Both the position numbers and the translations under genes were made by a program. A stretch of DNA of 46,114 nt, from NCBI GenBank assembly GCA_945874155.1, contig CAMCFO010000022.1, positions 1-46,114 on the forward strand, written 5' to 3'. Within the stretch, counting starts at the first letter, position 1. Each line of letters begins with the position of its first letter. The DNA comes from an uncultured Bacteroidales bacterium. Its GTDB lineage: Bacteria > Bacteroidota > Bacteroidia > Bacteroidales > UBA932. Below are positions 24,342 through 33,592 of the stretch, one piece after another. The notes under the pieces are model-generated. The model ran no database searches and was not told the DNA's origin. It worked only from the letters and a program-made list of their open reading frames with translations.

Positions 24342-25817
24342 ATGGCGCTGCACAATTTCTTCACGGTTGACCTCGGGGCTACGAGCGGCCGTACCATCCT
24401 GGCTTCATTCGATGGAGCGAAAATGGAACTTGTTGAACTGACGAGGTTTGAAAACCCCATTCTGCCTCTTGGAGGACATCTGTTCTGGAATCTTCCGCAT
24501 CTCTACAACGAAATACTCAAGGGACTGAAAAAAGTCGCATCTCAGGGAGTCAGCATAGACTCCATAGGCATTGACACCTGGGGATGCGACTTTGCATTTT
24601 TCTCAGATGACGGCCAGTTGCTCGGCCTTCCTTATTGCTACCGAGACCCGCATACGGACGGTGCACAGGAGAAATTCTTTGCAAAAATGCCTTCCGGGGA
24701 GCTCTACCGCCGCACTGGAATACAGTTTATGAACTTCAACTCCGTCTTCCAGCTGGACACATTGCTGCGAAACGGCTGTTCTGCGCTCAAGGCTGCGGAC
24801 AAAGTGCTCTTCATCCCGGATGCCCTCTCGTATATGCTTACAGCTGAGGCGGTTTGCGAATACACCGTTGCCACCACATCTCAGATTCTCAATGCACAGA
24901 CCGGTGACCTCGACCCTGAAATACTGAATGCCCTCGGCTTGGAACGGTCCCGCTTCGGCAGGATGGTCCGGCCGGGAGAGAAAATCGGCGTGCTTACGGA
25001 GCAGGTTCAGAAAGCAGTAGGTATGGGGCCTGTGCCAGTAATTGCAGTAGCCGGTCACGACACCGGTTCAGCCGTTGCAGCCGTCCCTGCTGAAAGTGCT
25101 GACTTCGCATATCTTAGTTGCGGCACCTGGTCCCTGCTTGGAGTCGAGGCTCCAGCTCCTATCATTTCCGACGACAGCTTCAGGGAGAACTTCACCAACG
25201 AAGGGGGAGTGGACGGGACCATACGCTTTCTCAAGAATATTTGCGGAATGTGGATATTCGAACAGTGCCGCAAGGACTTCAGGGATGCTCCGGAAAATGT
25301 GGGGGAACTCGTCGCTTTGGCCGGGACCACGGATTTCGCCTCCCTCATAGACCCGGATGCGGAATGTTTCGCCCATCCTGCTTCAATGACCTCTGCCATA
25401 GATGATTATTGTCGTGCCACGGCTCAGGCTGTTCCTTCCTCCCCGGCTGAATACTGCCGTCTAATTTTCAGGTCTCTTGCTTTCCGCTGCCGTCAGGTCG
25501 TGGGACTGCTCGGCGAACTCACTCCGGTCAGGATAGCTGCCCTGAATGTCATCGGAGGGGGCTCCCGCAATGCTTTCCTTATGCAATGCCTTGCGGATGC
25601 GCTTGGTCTGAAGGTCATCTGCGGTCCGGTGGAGGGTACTGCGATGGGCAATGCTCTGGTGCAGGCAAAAGCTGCCGGACTTTGTGACAGCCTCTCCTCA
25701 ATGCGCAGGATATCAAAGGCTTCGGTGGAACTTGCTGAATATTTTCCAAAGCGGAATATGGACAGCGAATACAGCCGTTTCCTTCAAATTCAGAAACAAT
25801 ACAATAACACATTATAA
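24342..25817 (+). CDS. rhaB: Rhamnulokinase
   Basis: 491 residues from the ATG at 24342; the TTG at 24318 lies inside the promoter box and is rejected. It is a FGGY-family sugar kinase: phosphate-1 loop VDLGATSGRTI at the N-terminus, GIDTWGCDFAF, the catalytic-Asp segment AGHDTGSAVAAVP, CGTWSLLG and the adenosine motif GGGSRNAFLMQCLADALG. It phosphorylates L-rhamnulose to L-rhamnulose-1-phosphate in the cytoplasm. It is the first gene of rhaB-rhaA-rhaT-rhaD (spacings 2, 3 and 13 bases), the same order as the known Bacteroides rhamnose cluster. Controlled by rhamnose box 3. Confidence 0.95.
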   Translation: MALHNFFTVDLGATSGRTILASFDGAKMELVELTRFENPILPLGGHLFWNLPHLYNEILKGLKKVASQGVSIDSIGIDTWGCDFAFFSDDGQLLGLPYCYRDPHTDGAQEKFFAKMPSGELYRRTGIQFMNFNSVFQLDTLLRNGCSALKAADKVLFIPDALSYMLTAEAVCEYTVATTSQILNAQTGDLDPEILNALGLERSRFGRMVRPGEKIGVLTEQVQKAVGMGPVPVIAVAGHDTGSAVAAVPAESADFAYLSCGTWSLLGVEAPAPIISDDSFRENFTNEGGVDGTIRFLKNICGMWIFEQCRKDFRDAPENVGELVALAGTTDFASLIDPDAECFAHPASMTSAIDDYCRATAQAVPSSPAEYCRLIFRSLAFRCRQVVGLLGELTPVRIAALNVIGGGSRNAFLMQCLADALGLKVICGPVEGTAMGNALVQAKAAGLCDSLSSMRRISKASVELAEYFPKRNMDSEYSRFLQIQKQYNNTL

Positions 25818-25819
25818 CA

Positions 25820-27073
25820 ATGAAAGACACAGCAATCAATCAGGCTTACGAGCTTGCAAAAGAAAGATATGCCTCCATAGGCATAGACACCGAAAAGGTA
25901 CTCTCCCAGCTTCAGGACTTCCACCTCAGTATGCACTGCTGGCAGGCTGATGACGTGAAAGGTTTTGAGGTTCAGGCTGGAGCACTTTCCGGCGGAATCC
26001 AGAGCACAGGCAACTATCCGGGTGCCGCACGCAACATCGACGAACTCCGCGCGGACATACTCAAGGCAAAGAGCCTCATTCCGGGCAGCCACAGGCTCAA
26101 TCTCCACGAAATCTACGGCGATTTCCAGGGCAAGGTCGTGGACAGGGACGAGGTGACAGTGGAGCACTTCCAAAGCTGGATGGACTGGGCAAAGGATAAC
26201 AACACCCTGCTGGATTTCAATTCCTCATCCTTCTCCCATCCAAAGAGTGGCAGTCTCACGCTCTCAAACCCTGACAAGGGCATACGCGACTTCTGGATTG
26301 AGCACACCAAGCGTTGCCGCGACATAGCCGATGCAATGGGCAAGGCTCAGGGGGATCCTTGCATTATGAACCTCTGGGTACACGACGGATGCAAGGACGT
26401 TTCCGTGAACCACTATCTCTACCGCAGCCTCCTGAAAGACTCTCTGGACCAGATTTTTGCGGAGTCCAAGACCGATATGAAGGACTGCATCGAGGGCAAG
26501 GTCTTCGGCATAGGACTGGAGAGTTTCACAGTGGGCTCCCACGATTTCTACACTGCCTATGCAGCACAGAACGGCAAGATTCCGACCATTGACACAGGCC
26601 ACTATCACCCTACCGAAAGCCCTGCGGACAAGGTTTCCGCCCTGCTCTGCTATGTGCCAGAGCTTATGCTTCACGTGAGCCGTCCTATACGTTGGGATTC
26701 CGACCACGTGACCATTATGGACGACCCGACCCAGGAACTCTTCAGCGAAATCGTGCGTGCGGATGCCCTCGGCCGCGTACATTACGGGCTCGACTTCTTC
26801 GACGGTTCCATCAACCGCATCGGTGCATATATCATAGGCACCCGTTCAGCTCAGAAATGTATGCTTCGCGCCCTTCTCGAGCCGAAGGAACTGATTTCCA
26901 AATATGAACTTGAGGACCGCCACTTCGAGGTGCTTGCCCTTATGGAAGAGGCAAAGGCACTTCCTTGGAATGCCGTCTATGACGAGTTCTGTCTGCGCAA
27001 TTCAGTGCCTGTGGGCAGCGATTTCATTGCTGAGGTGCAGGCTTACGAAAAGGATGTACTGTCCAAAAGATAG
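25820..27073 (+). CDS. rhaA: L-rhamnose isomerase
   Basis: 417 residues, full length for the family (about 419 in E. coli). It converts L-rhamnose to L-rhamnulose using divalent metal ions in a TIM barrel. Conserved segments include MHCWQADDVKGFE, DFNSSSFSHPKSGSLTLSNP, NLWVHDGCKD, GLESFTVGSHDF, DTGHYHPTE and VHYGLDFFDGSINRIGAY, which hold the His, Asp and Glu metal ligands. It starts two bases after rhaB. Called rhaI in some Bacteroides literature. Confidence 0.96.
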   Translation: MKDTAINQAYELAKERYASIGIDTEKVLSQLQDFHLSMHCWQADDVKGFEVQAGALSGGIQSTGNYPGAARNIDELRADILKAKSLIPGSHRLNLHEIYGDFQGKVVDRDEVTVEHFQSWMDWAKDNNTLLDFNSSSFSHPKSGSLTLSNPDKGIRDFWIEHTKRCRDIADAMGKAQGDPCIMNLWVHDGCKDVSVNHYLYRSLLKDSLDQIFAESKTDMKDCIEGKVFGIGLESFTVGSHDFYTAYAAQNGKIPTIDTGHYHPTESPADKVSALLCYVPELMLHVSRPIRWDSDHVTIMDDPTQELFSEIVRADALGRVHYGLDFFDGSINRIGAYIIGTRSAQKCMLRALLEPKELISKYELEDRHFEVLALMEEAKALPWNAVYDEFCLRNSVPVGSDFIAEVQAYEKDVLSKR

Positions 27074-27076
27074 ACT

Positions 27077-28090
27077 ATGGAAATTCTATTTGGTTTATTG
27101 ATTATCGCGGTGGGAGCATTCTGCCAGTCAAGCAGTTATGTTCCCATCCGCAAAATCAGGTCCTGGAGCTGGGAGACTTTCTGGCTGGTGCAGGGCCTCT
27201 TTGCGTGGCTTATTTTCCCTTTCGCCGGAGCAATGCTTGCCGTTCCGTCCGACGCCAGTCTTTTCGGCCTCTACGCCTGCTATCCGCGAGAGACAGCCTT
27301 GACAGTGGTCTTCGGTATGCTCTGGGGCGTGGGCGGACTGACTTTCGGCCTTTCGATGCGTTATCTCGGAGTGGCTTTGGGACAGTCTATAGCCCTGGGA
27401 ACCTGTGCGGGACTCGGGACCATACTCACACCTCTCTTCCTGGGCCGTCCGGGAGACCTGACCGCTTCGGTGATTTGCGGAGTGGTTGCCACTCTCATCG
27501 GCATTGCCATCATAGGAGTGGCGGGACATCTGAAATCCAAGGGCCTGTCCGACGAAGCTAAAAAGGAGGCAGTCAAGGACTTCAACTTCCCTAAAGGAAT
27601 ACTGGTGGCTCTGTCTGCCGGATTTATGAGTGCCTGCTTCAACATAGGCCTCGGCTTCGGTGAGCCACTGAATTTCGGGGATGCGACCGCGGACATATTC
27701 AAGACCCTTCCTGCCACCTTCCTCGTGACTTTCGGAGGCTTCCTGACCAATGCCGCCTATTGTCTCTTCCAGAATGCCCGCAACAAAACCTTCGGGGACT
27801 ATGCCAACGGAAAGGTCTGGGCCGGGAACCTGCTTTTCTGCGCACTCGCGGGCCTGCTCTGGTACAGCCAGTTCTTCGGTCTGAGCCTGGGCAAGGGTTT
27901 CCTCACCTCCTCCGAGTCTCTGATGACTTTCAGCTGGTGCATACTCATGGCCCTGAATGTGACTTTCTCCAATGTCTGGGGCATAATACTTAAAGAATGG
28001 AAGGGCTGTTCCCGCAAGACCGTGGCTGTGCTCCTGACCGGCATTGCGGTGCTGATAATCAGTTCTTTCCTGCCGGAATTGTTAAAGTAG
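27077..28090 (+). CDS. rhaT: L-rhamnose/proton symporter
   Basis: 337 residues with about ten hydrophobic segments, matching RhaT in length and sequence (GAFCQSSSYVPIRKI at the start, GVGGLTFGLSMRYLGVALGQ, GFMSACFNIGLGFG, NVWGIILKEWKG). It imports L-rhamnose with protons across the inner membrane. It lies three bases after rhaA and 13 before rhaD. Its presence shows that free rhamnose, produced in the periplasm or outside, is a transported end product. Confidence 0.95.
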   Translation: MEILFGLLIIAVGAFCQSSSYVPIRKIRSWSWETFWLVQGLFAWLIFPFAGAMLAVPSDASLFGLYACYPRETALTVVFGMLWGVGGLTFGLSMRYLGVALGQSIALGTCAGLGTILTPLFLGRPGDLTASVICGVVATLIGIAIIGVAGHLKSKGLSDEAKKEAVKDFNFPKGILVALSAGFMSACFNIGLGFGEPLNFGDATADIFKTLPATFLVTFGGFLTNAAYCLFQNARNKTFGDYANGKVWAGNLLFCALAGLLWYSQFFGLSLGKGFLTSSESLMTFSWCILMALNVTFSNVWGIILKEWKGCSRKTVAVLLTGIAVLIISSFLPELLK

Positions 28091-28103
28091 TAGTGTTAAA
28101 TAT

Positions 28104-28913
28104 ATGTCTATTCTTGATTCCAGACCTGCCCTCAAAGCCGCCGTATGGCAGGTTGCAGAAACAGCCGGCTACCTTTGGACCAAAGGTTGGGCCGAGCGCA
28201 ACGGCGGAAATATCACAGTGAACGTCACCGAGTATGTGGATGACGGAATGCGTGAACTCCCGGCAATCTCGGAGGCCTTCCCGATAGGGGTGGAACTGCC
28301 CCAACTGAAAGGCTGCTGGTTCTATTGTAAGGGTACCCAGAAGAGGATGCGCGACCTTGCCCGTGACCCTATGGCAAACGGCAGCATCATCCGCATCACC
28401 GACGACTGCGCACATTACGAAATCGTGGCCGACAATCTTGTGATGCCGACCTCCGAACTTCCGTCTCACCTGAGCGTGCACAACTATCTGCTTGCCAAGG
28501 GTTCCCCGTACAGGGCTTCACTCCACACCCATCCCATTGAGCTTGTAGCACTTACCCATAGCAAAAAGTATATGGAGAAGGATGTGGCGACCAAGCTCCT
28601 CTGGTCTATGATTCCGGAGACCAAGGCTTTCTGTCCGCGCGGACTGGGTATGGTGCCGTATATGCTTCCGAGCAGTGTGGAACTGGCTAATGCCACCATC
28701 TCCGCAATCGACGACGACTACGACGTGGTGATGTGGGAGAAACACGGGGTCTTTGCTGTGGACACGGACATCATGTCTGCATTCGACCAGGTGGACGTGC
28801 TGAACAAGGCTGCCCAGATTTACATCAGCGCCCGCAATATGGGTTTTGTTCCGGACGGTATGACCGAAGAGCAGATGCAGGAGCTGTCCGATGTTTTCGG
28901 GTTGCCTAAGTAA
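28104..28913 (+). CDS. rhaD: Rhamnulose-1-phosphate aldolase
   Basis: 269 residues, close to E. coli RhaD (274). It is a class II (zinc) aldolase of the AraD/FucA fold. GGNITVNV marks the phosphate loop, HTHPIELVALTH gives two zinc-binding histidines, and VVMWEKHGVFAV gives the third. It splits L-rhamnulose-1-phosphate into dihydroxyacetone phosphate and L-lactaldehyde. A lactaldehyde reductase, which normally completes the pathway, is not found in the window and must be elsewhere. Confidence 0.95.
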   Translation: MSILDSRPALKAAVWQVAETAGYLWTKGWAERNGGNITVNVTEYVDDGMRELPAISEAFPIGVELPQLKGCWFYCKGTQKRMRDLARDPMANGSIIRITDDCAHYEIVADNLVMPTSELPSHLSVHNYLLAKGSPYRASLHTHPIELVALTHSKKYMEKDVATKLLWSMIPETKAFCPRGLGMVPYMLPSSVELANATISAIDDDYDVVMWEKHGVFAVDTDIMSAFDQVDVLNKAAQIYISARNMGFVPDGMTEEQMQELSDVFGLPK

Positions 28914-28967
28914 CCATTGCCCTGCTTGCGAAATAAAGATTAACTTTACGAAAAATTGTCAAGAAGA

Positions 28968-30878
28968 ATGAAGTATTCCCATATTGTGAACTCAGTGGCA
29001 GCACTTGCCCTTTTGTCTTTAAGTCTGAATGCCTCCAATGTTCCCGGAGAGTCTGCCCGAAAGTGCGGAAACAATGCACCTGAGGCTGTAAGCGGAATCA
29101 AGATCGGCGGTTACATCGGGTCCCGTATAGACCTGTGCAACAGCGGAATGATAATGCAGGAGAACGTGGACGAGCTGGTGGAACCCTTCCGCCACAAGAA
29201 CGACACCTGGTCCTGGAGCACGGAGTTCATAGGCAAATGGATGCTCGGGGCTATGGATATGTACCGCTACAACGGCGACCCGGCTTTGCTGGAGAAGATT
29301 TCTAAGGGCATCCACGATTTGACGGCCACTCAGGAGCCTGACGGATACATAGGCAATTATGCCCCCGATAAAAGGCTTAAGGCTTGGGATATCTGGGGCA
29401 GGAAATACACGGCCCTTGCTCTGATTTCCTACTATCGTCTCACCGGAGAAAAGCCTGTGCTTGAGGCTGCCGCAAAGTCCATCGACTGCCTTATCAACGA
29501 CTTGAATGAGAGGAATACTGACATCGCGAAGACCGGAAACTATTTCGGAATGGCAAGTTGTTCGGTGCTGGAGCCTGTTGTCTATCTATATAAGGAGACC
29601 GGCTGCCGTAAATATCTGGATTTCGCGCTGAGCATTGTGGAAAGCATAGAGCGTGAGGGCTCCTCTCAATTGATTACCAAGGCTTTGAATGGGGTGCCCG
29701 TGTCGCAGAGATCGGCTTTCCCGAAGCAATGGTGGTCTTTCTCTAACGGAATGAAGGCATACGAGATGATGTCCTGCTATGAGGGACTGGTGGAATTGGC
29801 ATCGGTTACGGGCAATCAGGAATATATTACAGCGGCTGAAAAAACAGTCGAGAGCATAGTCCGGGATGAAATCAATATCGCCGGTTCGGGTGCGGCATTC
29901 GAATGCTGGTATATGGGCAGGGAACGCCAGACCATCCCGACCTACCATACAATGGAGACTTGCGTGACTTTCACCTGGATGCAGTTCTGCGCAAGGCTGC
30001 TGGATAAAACGGGCAATTCTTTTTACGCTGACCAATTTGAGAGGACTATGTACAACGCCCTTATGGCGGCAATGAAAGATGACGGCACACAGATTTCAAA
30101 GTACAGTCCTCTTGAAGGTCACCGTTCTCAGGGAGAAGAGCAGTGCGGAATGTGCATCAACTGCTGCAATGCAAATGGCCCGAGGGGTTATGCGCTCATT
30201 CCGAAAACTGCCTTGACTTTCAAGGACAACTGCCTGTCAGTCAATCTCTATCTGCCTATGGAGGCATCTTTGTCCATTGGCCGCAAATCTGTGCAGGTGA
30301 AGGTGGAGACAGGCTATCCCGTGGATGGAAAGGTACGCTTGAGTCTCGATGCCCGCAAAGCTTCGGAGTTCAGCCTCGCCCTGAGGGTTCCGTCCTGGTC
30401 TGAAGGCAGCTTTGCCGTGACTGTGAACGGGGAGACCTGCGCTTGTGCAGCCGAAAACGGCTTCGTGAAGATTTCCCGCAAATGGCAGAGCGGTGATGTG
30501 GTGGAAATAGATATGGAAATGAAGACCAAGGTGGTCGAACTGAACAATATGCAGGCTGTAGTCCGCGGCCCGCTGGTGTTTGCAAGGGACAGCCGTTTCT
30601 CAGACGGATTTGTGGACGAAAGTGCTGTAATACAGACGGATGAGAATGGTTGTGTCGCTGCAGTGCCGGCTTTTGCCCAAGACTCCTTCTGCTGGCTGGA
30701 CCTTCAGGTGCCTATGATTCTCGGAGCCAATCTGGAAGACGACAGGGAAAAGGCCGTGCGCCTGATTCATTTCTGCGATTTCGCATCCGCCGGCAACGAC
30801 TGGGACCCGCACGGACGCTACCGTGTATGGATTCCTCGCACACTCCACGTTATGTCTGAGCCTTATCACAGGTATTGA
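28968..30878 (+). CDS. DUF1680 (GH127/GH146-like) glycosidase
   Basis: 636 residues from the ATG at 28968, with a signal peptide (MKYSHIVNSVAALALLSLSL, then NA). The (alpha/alpha)6 barrel includes GKWMLGAMDMYRYNGD, QEPDGYIGNY and WDIWGRKYTALALISYYRLT; C-terminal beta domains follow. Glu330 and Cys332 (METCVTF) and the cluster Cys396-x-x-Cys399-Cys400 correspond in kind to the zinc/cysteine site of GH127/146 beta-L-arabinofuranosidases, which use a Cys nucleophile. The spacing CxxCC differs from the CxCC I recall for GH127, so the exact family is open. It is 54 bases after rhaD with no terminator between, so it may be read through from the rha operon; a weak TAACTTTA lies at 28941. Confidence 0.82.
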   Translation: MKYSHIVNSVAALALLSLSLNASNVPGESARKCGNNAPEAVSGIKIGGYIGSRIDLCNSGMIMQENVDELVEPFRHKNDTWSWSTEFIGKWMLGAMDMYRYNGDPALLEKISKGIHDLTATQEPDGYIGNYAPDKRLKAWDIWGRKYTALALISYYRLTGEKPVLEAAAKSIDCLINDLNERNTDIAKTGNYFGMASCSVLEPVVYLYKETGCRKYLDFALSIVESIEREGSSQLITKALNGVPVSQRSAFPKQWWSFSNGMKAYEMMSCYEGLVELASVTGNQEYITAAEKTVESIVRDEINIAGSGAAFECWYMGRERQTIPTYHTMETCVTFTWMQFCARLLDKTGNSFYADQFERTMYNALMAAMKDDGTQISKYSPLEGHRSQGEEQCGMCINCCNANGPRGYALIPKTALTFKDNCLSVNLYLPMEASLSIGRKSVQVKVETGYPVDGKVRLSLDARKASEFSLALRVPSWSEGSFAVTVNGETCACAAENGFVKISRKWQSGDVVEIDMEMKTKVVELNNMQAVVRGPLVFARDSRFSDGFVDESAVIQTDENGCVAAVPAFAQDSFCWLDLQVPMILGANLEDDREKAVRLIHFCDFASAGNDWDPHGRYRVWIPRTLHVMSEPYHRY

Positions 30879-30893
30879 TTCATATCTTTTTAC

Positions 30894-30901
30894 TAAATTT
30901 G
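30894..30901 (+). promoter_or_regulatory. Candidate -7 box (TAAATTTG) for the GH31 gene
   Basis: TAnnTTTG match 122 bases before the GH31 ATG. The leader between contains two small hairpins (GGAAAA-GCG-GTTTTCC, and GCCGG-CCTTGA-CCGGC at 30966-30981). No rhamnose box is present here. Confidence 0.5.
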
Positions 30902-30965
30902 CACCGGTTTTGGATATAGGTGCTTGTGACTGTGTGGAAAAGCGGTTTTCCATCGCCATATAGTC

Positions 30966-30981
30966 GCCGGCCTTGACCGGC
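30966..30981. repeat. REP-like GC palindrome, short form
   Basis: GCCGG-CCTTGA-CCGGC in the GH31 leader, related to 3379-3400 (CCCGG-CCTCGA-CCGGG). Confidence 0.4.
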
Positions 30982-31022
30982 AATCCGAATATGAATATGA
31001 ATTGATAAACTGTAATAATAAT

Positions 31023-33455
31023 ATGAAGAGATTATCCCTGCTACTAACCGCATTCTGCCTCACAGCAGCCCTCCTGTCCGCAAATGACACCAACCCCAAG
31101 GCCGATCCGAAGGCCGAAGTCGTATGCGGCAACGCCCGTTTCACAGTTCTGACCGACCGTCTGATAAGGATGGAATGGTCCGAAGACGGAAAGTTCGAAG
31201 ACCGTGCCTCCCTTGCCATAATCAACCGCCGTCTGGATGTGCCGTCATTCACCGTTTCCCGCAAGGCCGAGTCCGTGACCGTCAAGACCTCCGTCCTCAC
31301 TTTGAACTATAGCGGCAAAGGCAAGTTTGCTCAGGACAACCTCAGCGTAAGTTTCCGCCTGAACGGCAAGAACGTCAAGTGGACCCCGGGCACAGCTTCC
31401 ACAGGCAACCTGAAAGGCACCACCAGAACCTTGGATGAAATCGAAGGCCTCGTGAAGCCGGGAGTTCTGAACAGATGGAGCCGCAGCAGCAGGACCAATC
31501 TGGACCTGGAACTTGAAGACGGAATAATCTCCCGCGACGGCTGGGCAATAGTGGACGAAAGCAAGCGCCATCTGCTCGAAAAGAACAGCTCCGACTGGGG
31601 TGAATGGGTGGTGGAACGTCCGGAAGGAGACAGGCAGGACCTCTACATCTTCGCTTATGGACACGACTACACAGCAGCCCTTGCGGATTTTACCAAAGTT
31701 GCAGGCCGGATTCCCCTTCCTCCGAAATACACCTTCGGCTATTGGTGGAGCCGCTATTTTGCCTACACCGATGATCAGCTGCTGGAAATCGCCAACGAAC
31801 TCCGAAGCCACGAAGTACCTGCAGACGTTTTCATAGTGGATATGGACTGGCACCTCACCTGGCACGAAATGGAAAAGCGCAAAGGCCGGGATGAATTCGG
31901 AGAGGGACGCGGATGGACAGGCTATTCCTGGAACCACGACCTTATCCCTGACCCGGAAGGCTTCCTCAAGGAACTTCACTCCCTCGGCTACAAGACTTCC
32001 CTGAATCTGCATCCGGCTTCCGGAATACGCCCTTATGAGGATTGCTACGAGGCTTTCCGGGAGGATTATCTCAGCCGTGCCGGAGAGGATTACGACGGTC
32101 CGAAAGAATATGTCTATGGTGAGGAACAATATAAGTATCAGGGAGTTGACAAACCGGCCGGCAAACCGGGCTACAATGCTCCAGTACCTTTCCGTATGAG
32201 TCAGCAGGCTTGGGCCGATGCCTATTTCAACAGCGTCATCCATCCTCTCGAGAAGCAGGGCGTGGATTTCTGGTGGCTCGACTGGCAGCAGTGGATGGAA
32301 AGCAGGTACGTCAAGGACCTGAGCAATACCTTCTGGCTCAACTGGACCTTCTTCAACGACAAGGTGCGCCAGTCCGCATACAAGGGCAAGGAGGCCGACC
32401 GTCCGTTCATCTACCACAGATGGGGAGGACTGGGCAGCCACCGCTATCAGCTCGGATTCTCCGGCGACACCTTCGACGAGTGGAGCGCACTCGCAATGCT
32501 TCCGTATTTCACTTCCACGGCTTCCAACGTGGGCTACGGCTACTGGGGCCACGACATAGGAGGCCACATGCAGAAGTCCTATCACGACGCAAACCCGGAG
32601 ATGTACACCAGGTGGCTGCAATATGGAGTCTTCACTCCGATTTTCAAGACGCACTCTTCCCCGTCCCCGAGCCAGGAAAGGAAAATCTGGGCCTATCCGA
32701 CCCATTACGAGTATATGAAGGAGGCAATCCGGCTCAGGTACAGTCTCACTCCTTATATCTATGATGCTGCTCGTCAGGCATTCGACACCGGAGTTTCCAT
32801 CTGCCGCCCTCTCTATTACTACTATCCTGAGGAGCAGAAGGCCTACGATTGCCACGAGGAGTATTTCTTCGGGGACAATATTCTCGCAACTGTGCTCTGT
32901 CAGCCGCTTGATCCGGAGACCGGCAAGACTGAAAGGAAGATGTGGTTCCCGTCCGGCAACGACTGGTACGATATGGCCCACCATTGTATGCACAAGGGAG
33001 GCTCTGTCAAGACTTTGTACTATGCAATCGACGAAAATCCCTGGTACGTGCGTTCCGGTGCCATAATTCCACTTGCTTCCGAGGATATATGCAATCTTCA
33101 GCAGCAGGATAACCGTCTGCGTCTGCTCATAGTTCCGGGCTCATCTAGGGCAAGTTACACACATTATGAAGATGACGGTGTGAGCCAGGCCTACGACACC
33201 GACTATGCCACCACCTTGATTGAGAAGACCGTCAAGGGCAAGACACTGCGTGTGGTAATAAATCCGCGCCAGGGCTCATATCACTCAGCCCCTGCGACAA
33301 GGCTCTACTCCATAGTTCTGGAAGGAATGGCAGCCTCTACTGTCAAAGTTGACGGTCAGCCTTGCGATTTCGAGAACAAGGACACCGCCGCCCTGATTTC
33401 CCTCCCGGAAACCTCGGCAGACAGCAAAACCATCGTGGAAATCGTCCTGAAATAG
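31023..33455 (+). CDS. GH31 alpha-glycosidase
   Basis: 810 residues from the ATG at 31023, with signal peptide MKRLSLLLTAFCLTAALLSA. It has an N-terminal beta-sandwich, then the GH31 barrel with FGYWWSRYFAYTDDQ, VDMDWHLTW, GVDFWWLDWQQW (nucleophile Asp420) and LGFSGDTFDEWSA (acid/base Asp482), and C-terminal beta domains with YVRSGAIIPLA. The family covers alpha-glucosidases, alpha-xylosidases, sulfoquinovosidases and others; the active-site WLDWQQW pattern does not decide the sugar. It is periplasmic by its signal. It follows the DUF1680 gene in the same direction with its own likely promoter and probably finishes breakdown of the PUL substrate. Confidence 0.9.
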   Translation: MKRLSLLLTAFCLTAALLSANDTNPKADPKAEVVCGNARFTVLTDRLIRMEWSEDGKFEDRASLAIINRRLDVPSFTVSRKAESVTVKTSVLTLNYSGKGKFAQDNLSVSFRLNGKNVKWTPGTASTGNLKGTTRTLDEIEGLVKPGVLNRWSRSSRTNLDLELEDGIISRDGWAIVDESKRHLLEKNSSDWGEWVVERPEGDRQDLYIFAYGHDYTAALADFTKVAGRIPLPPKYTFGYWWSRYFAYTDDQLLEIANELRSHEVPADVFIVDMDWHLTWHEMEKRKGRDEFGEGRGWTGYSWNHDLIPDPEGFLKELHSLGYKTSLNLHPASGIRPYEDCYEAFREDYLSRAGEDYDGPKEYVYGEEQYKYQGVDKPAGKPGYNAPVPFRMSQQAWADAYFNSVIHPLEKQGVDFWWLDWQQWMESRYVKDLSNTFWLNWTFFNDKVRQSAYKGKEADRPFIYHRWGGLGSHRYQLGFSGDTFDEWSALAMLPYFTSTASNVGYGYWGHDIGGHMQKSYHDANPEMYTRWLQYGVFTPIFKTHSSPSPSQERKIWAYPTHYEYMKEAIRLRYSLTPYIYDAARQAFDTGVSICRPLYYYYPEEQKAYDCHEEYFFGDNILATVLCQPLDPETGKTERKMWFPSGNDWYDMAHHCMHKGGSVKTLYYAIDENPWYVRSGAIIPLASEDICNLQQQDNRLRLLIVPGSSRASYTHYEDDGVSQAYDTDYATTLIEKTVKGKTLRVVINPRQGSYHSAPATRLYSIVLEGMAASTVKVDGQPCDFENKDTAALISLPETSADSKTIVEIVLK

Positions 33456-33507
33456 TTTTCAGTTGACCCAAGGATGCTCTGTATTTCTTAAAAAGGATAA
33501 ATATTGC

Positions 33508-33548
33508 TAAGTTTGCGCATTATTGTAACGGTGGTTACAGTAATGCGC
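33508..33548 (+). other. Promoter-like box fused to a 15-bp stem-loop
   Basis: TAAGTTTG at 33508-33515 runs into a hairpin with arms 33515-33529 and 33534-33548 (GCGCATTATTGTAAC / GTTACAGTAATGCGC, one G-T pair) and a GGTG loop. Only GTTTC follows, so it is a poor intrinsic terminator, though it may end the GH31 transcript. The alternative is a promoter with an overlapping operator. Confidence 0.5.
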
Positions 33549-33592
33549 GTTTCATTCTCCGAAACAATCCCTTGCCTCTTCCCTCAGCAGCC

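Noticed and set aside
31245..32993. 582-residue open frame antisense to the GH31 gene
   Set aside because: Shadow frame caused by codon bias; the sense frame has full GH31 motifs and a signal peptide.
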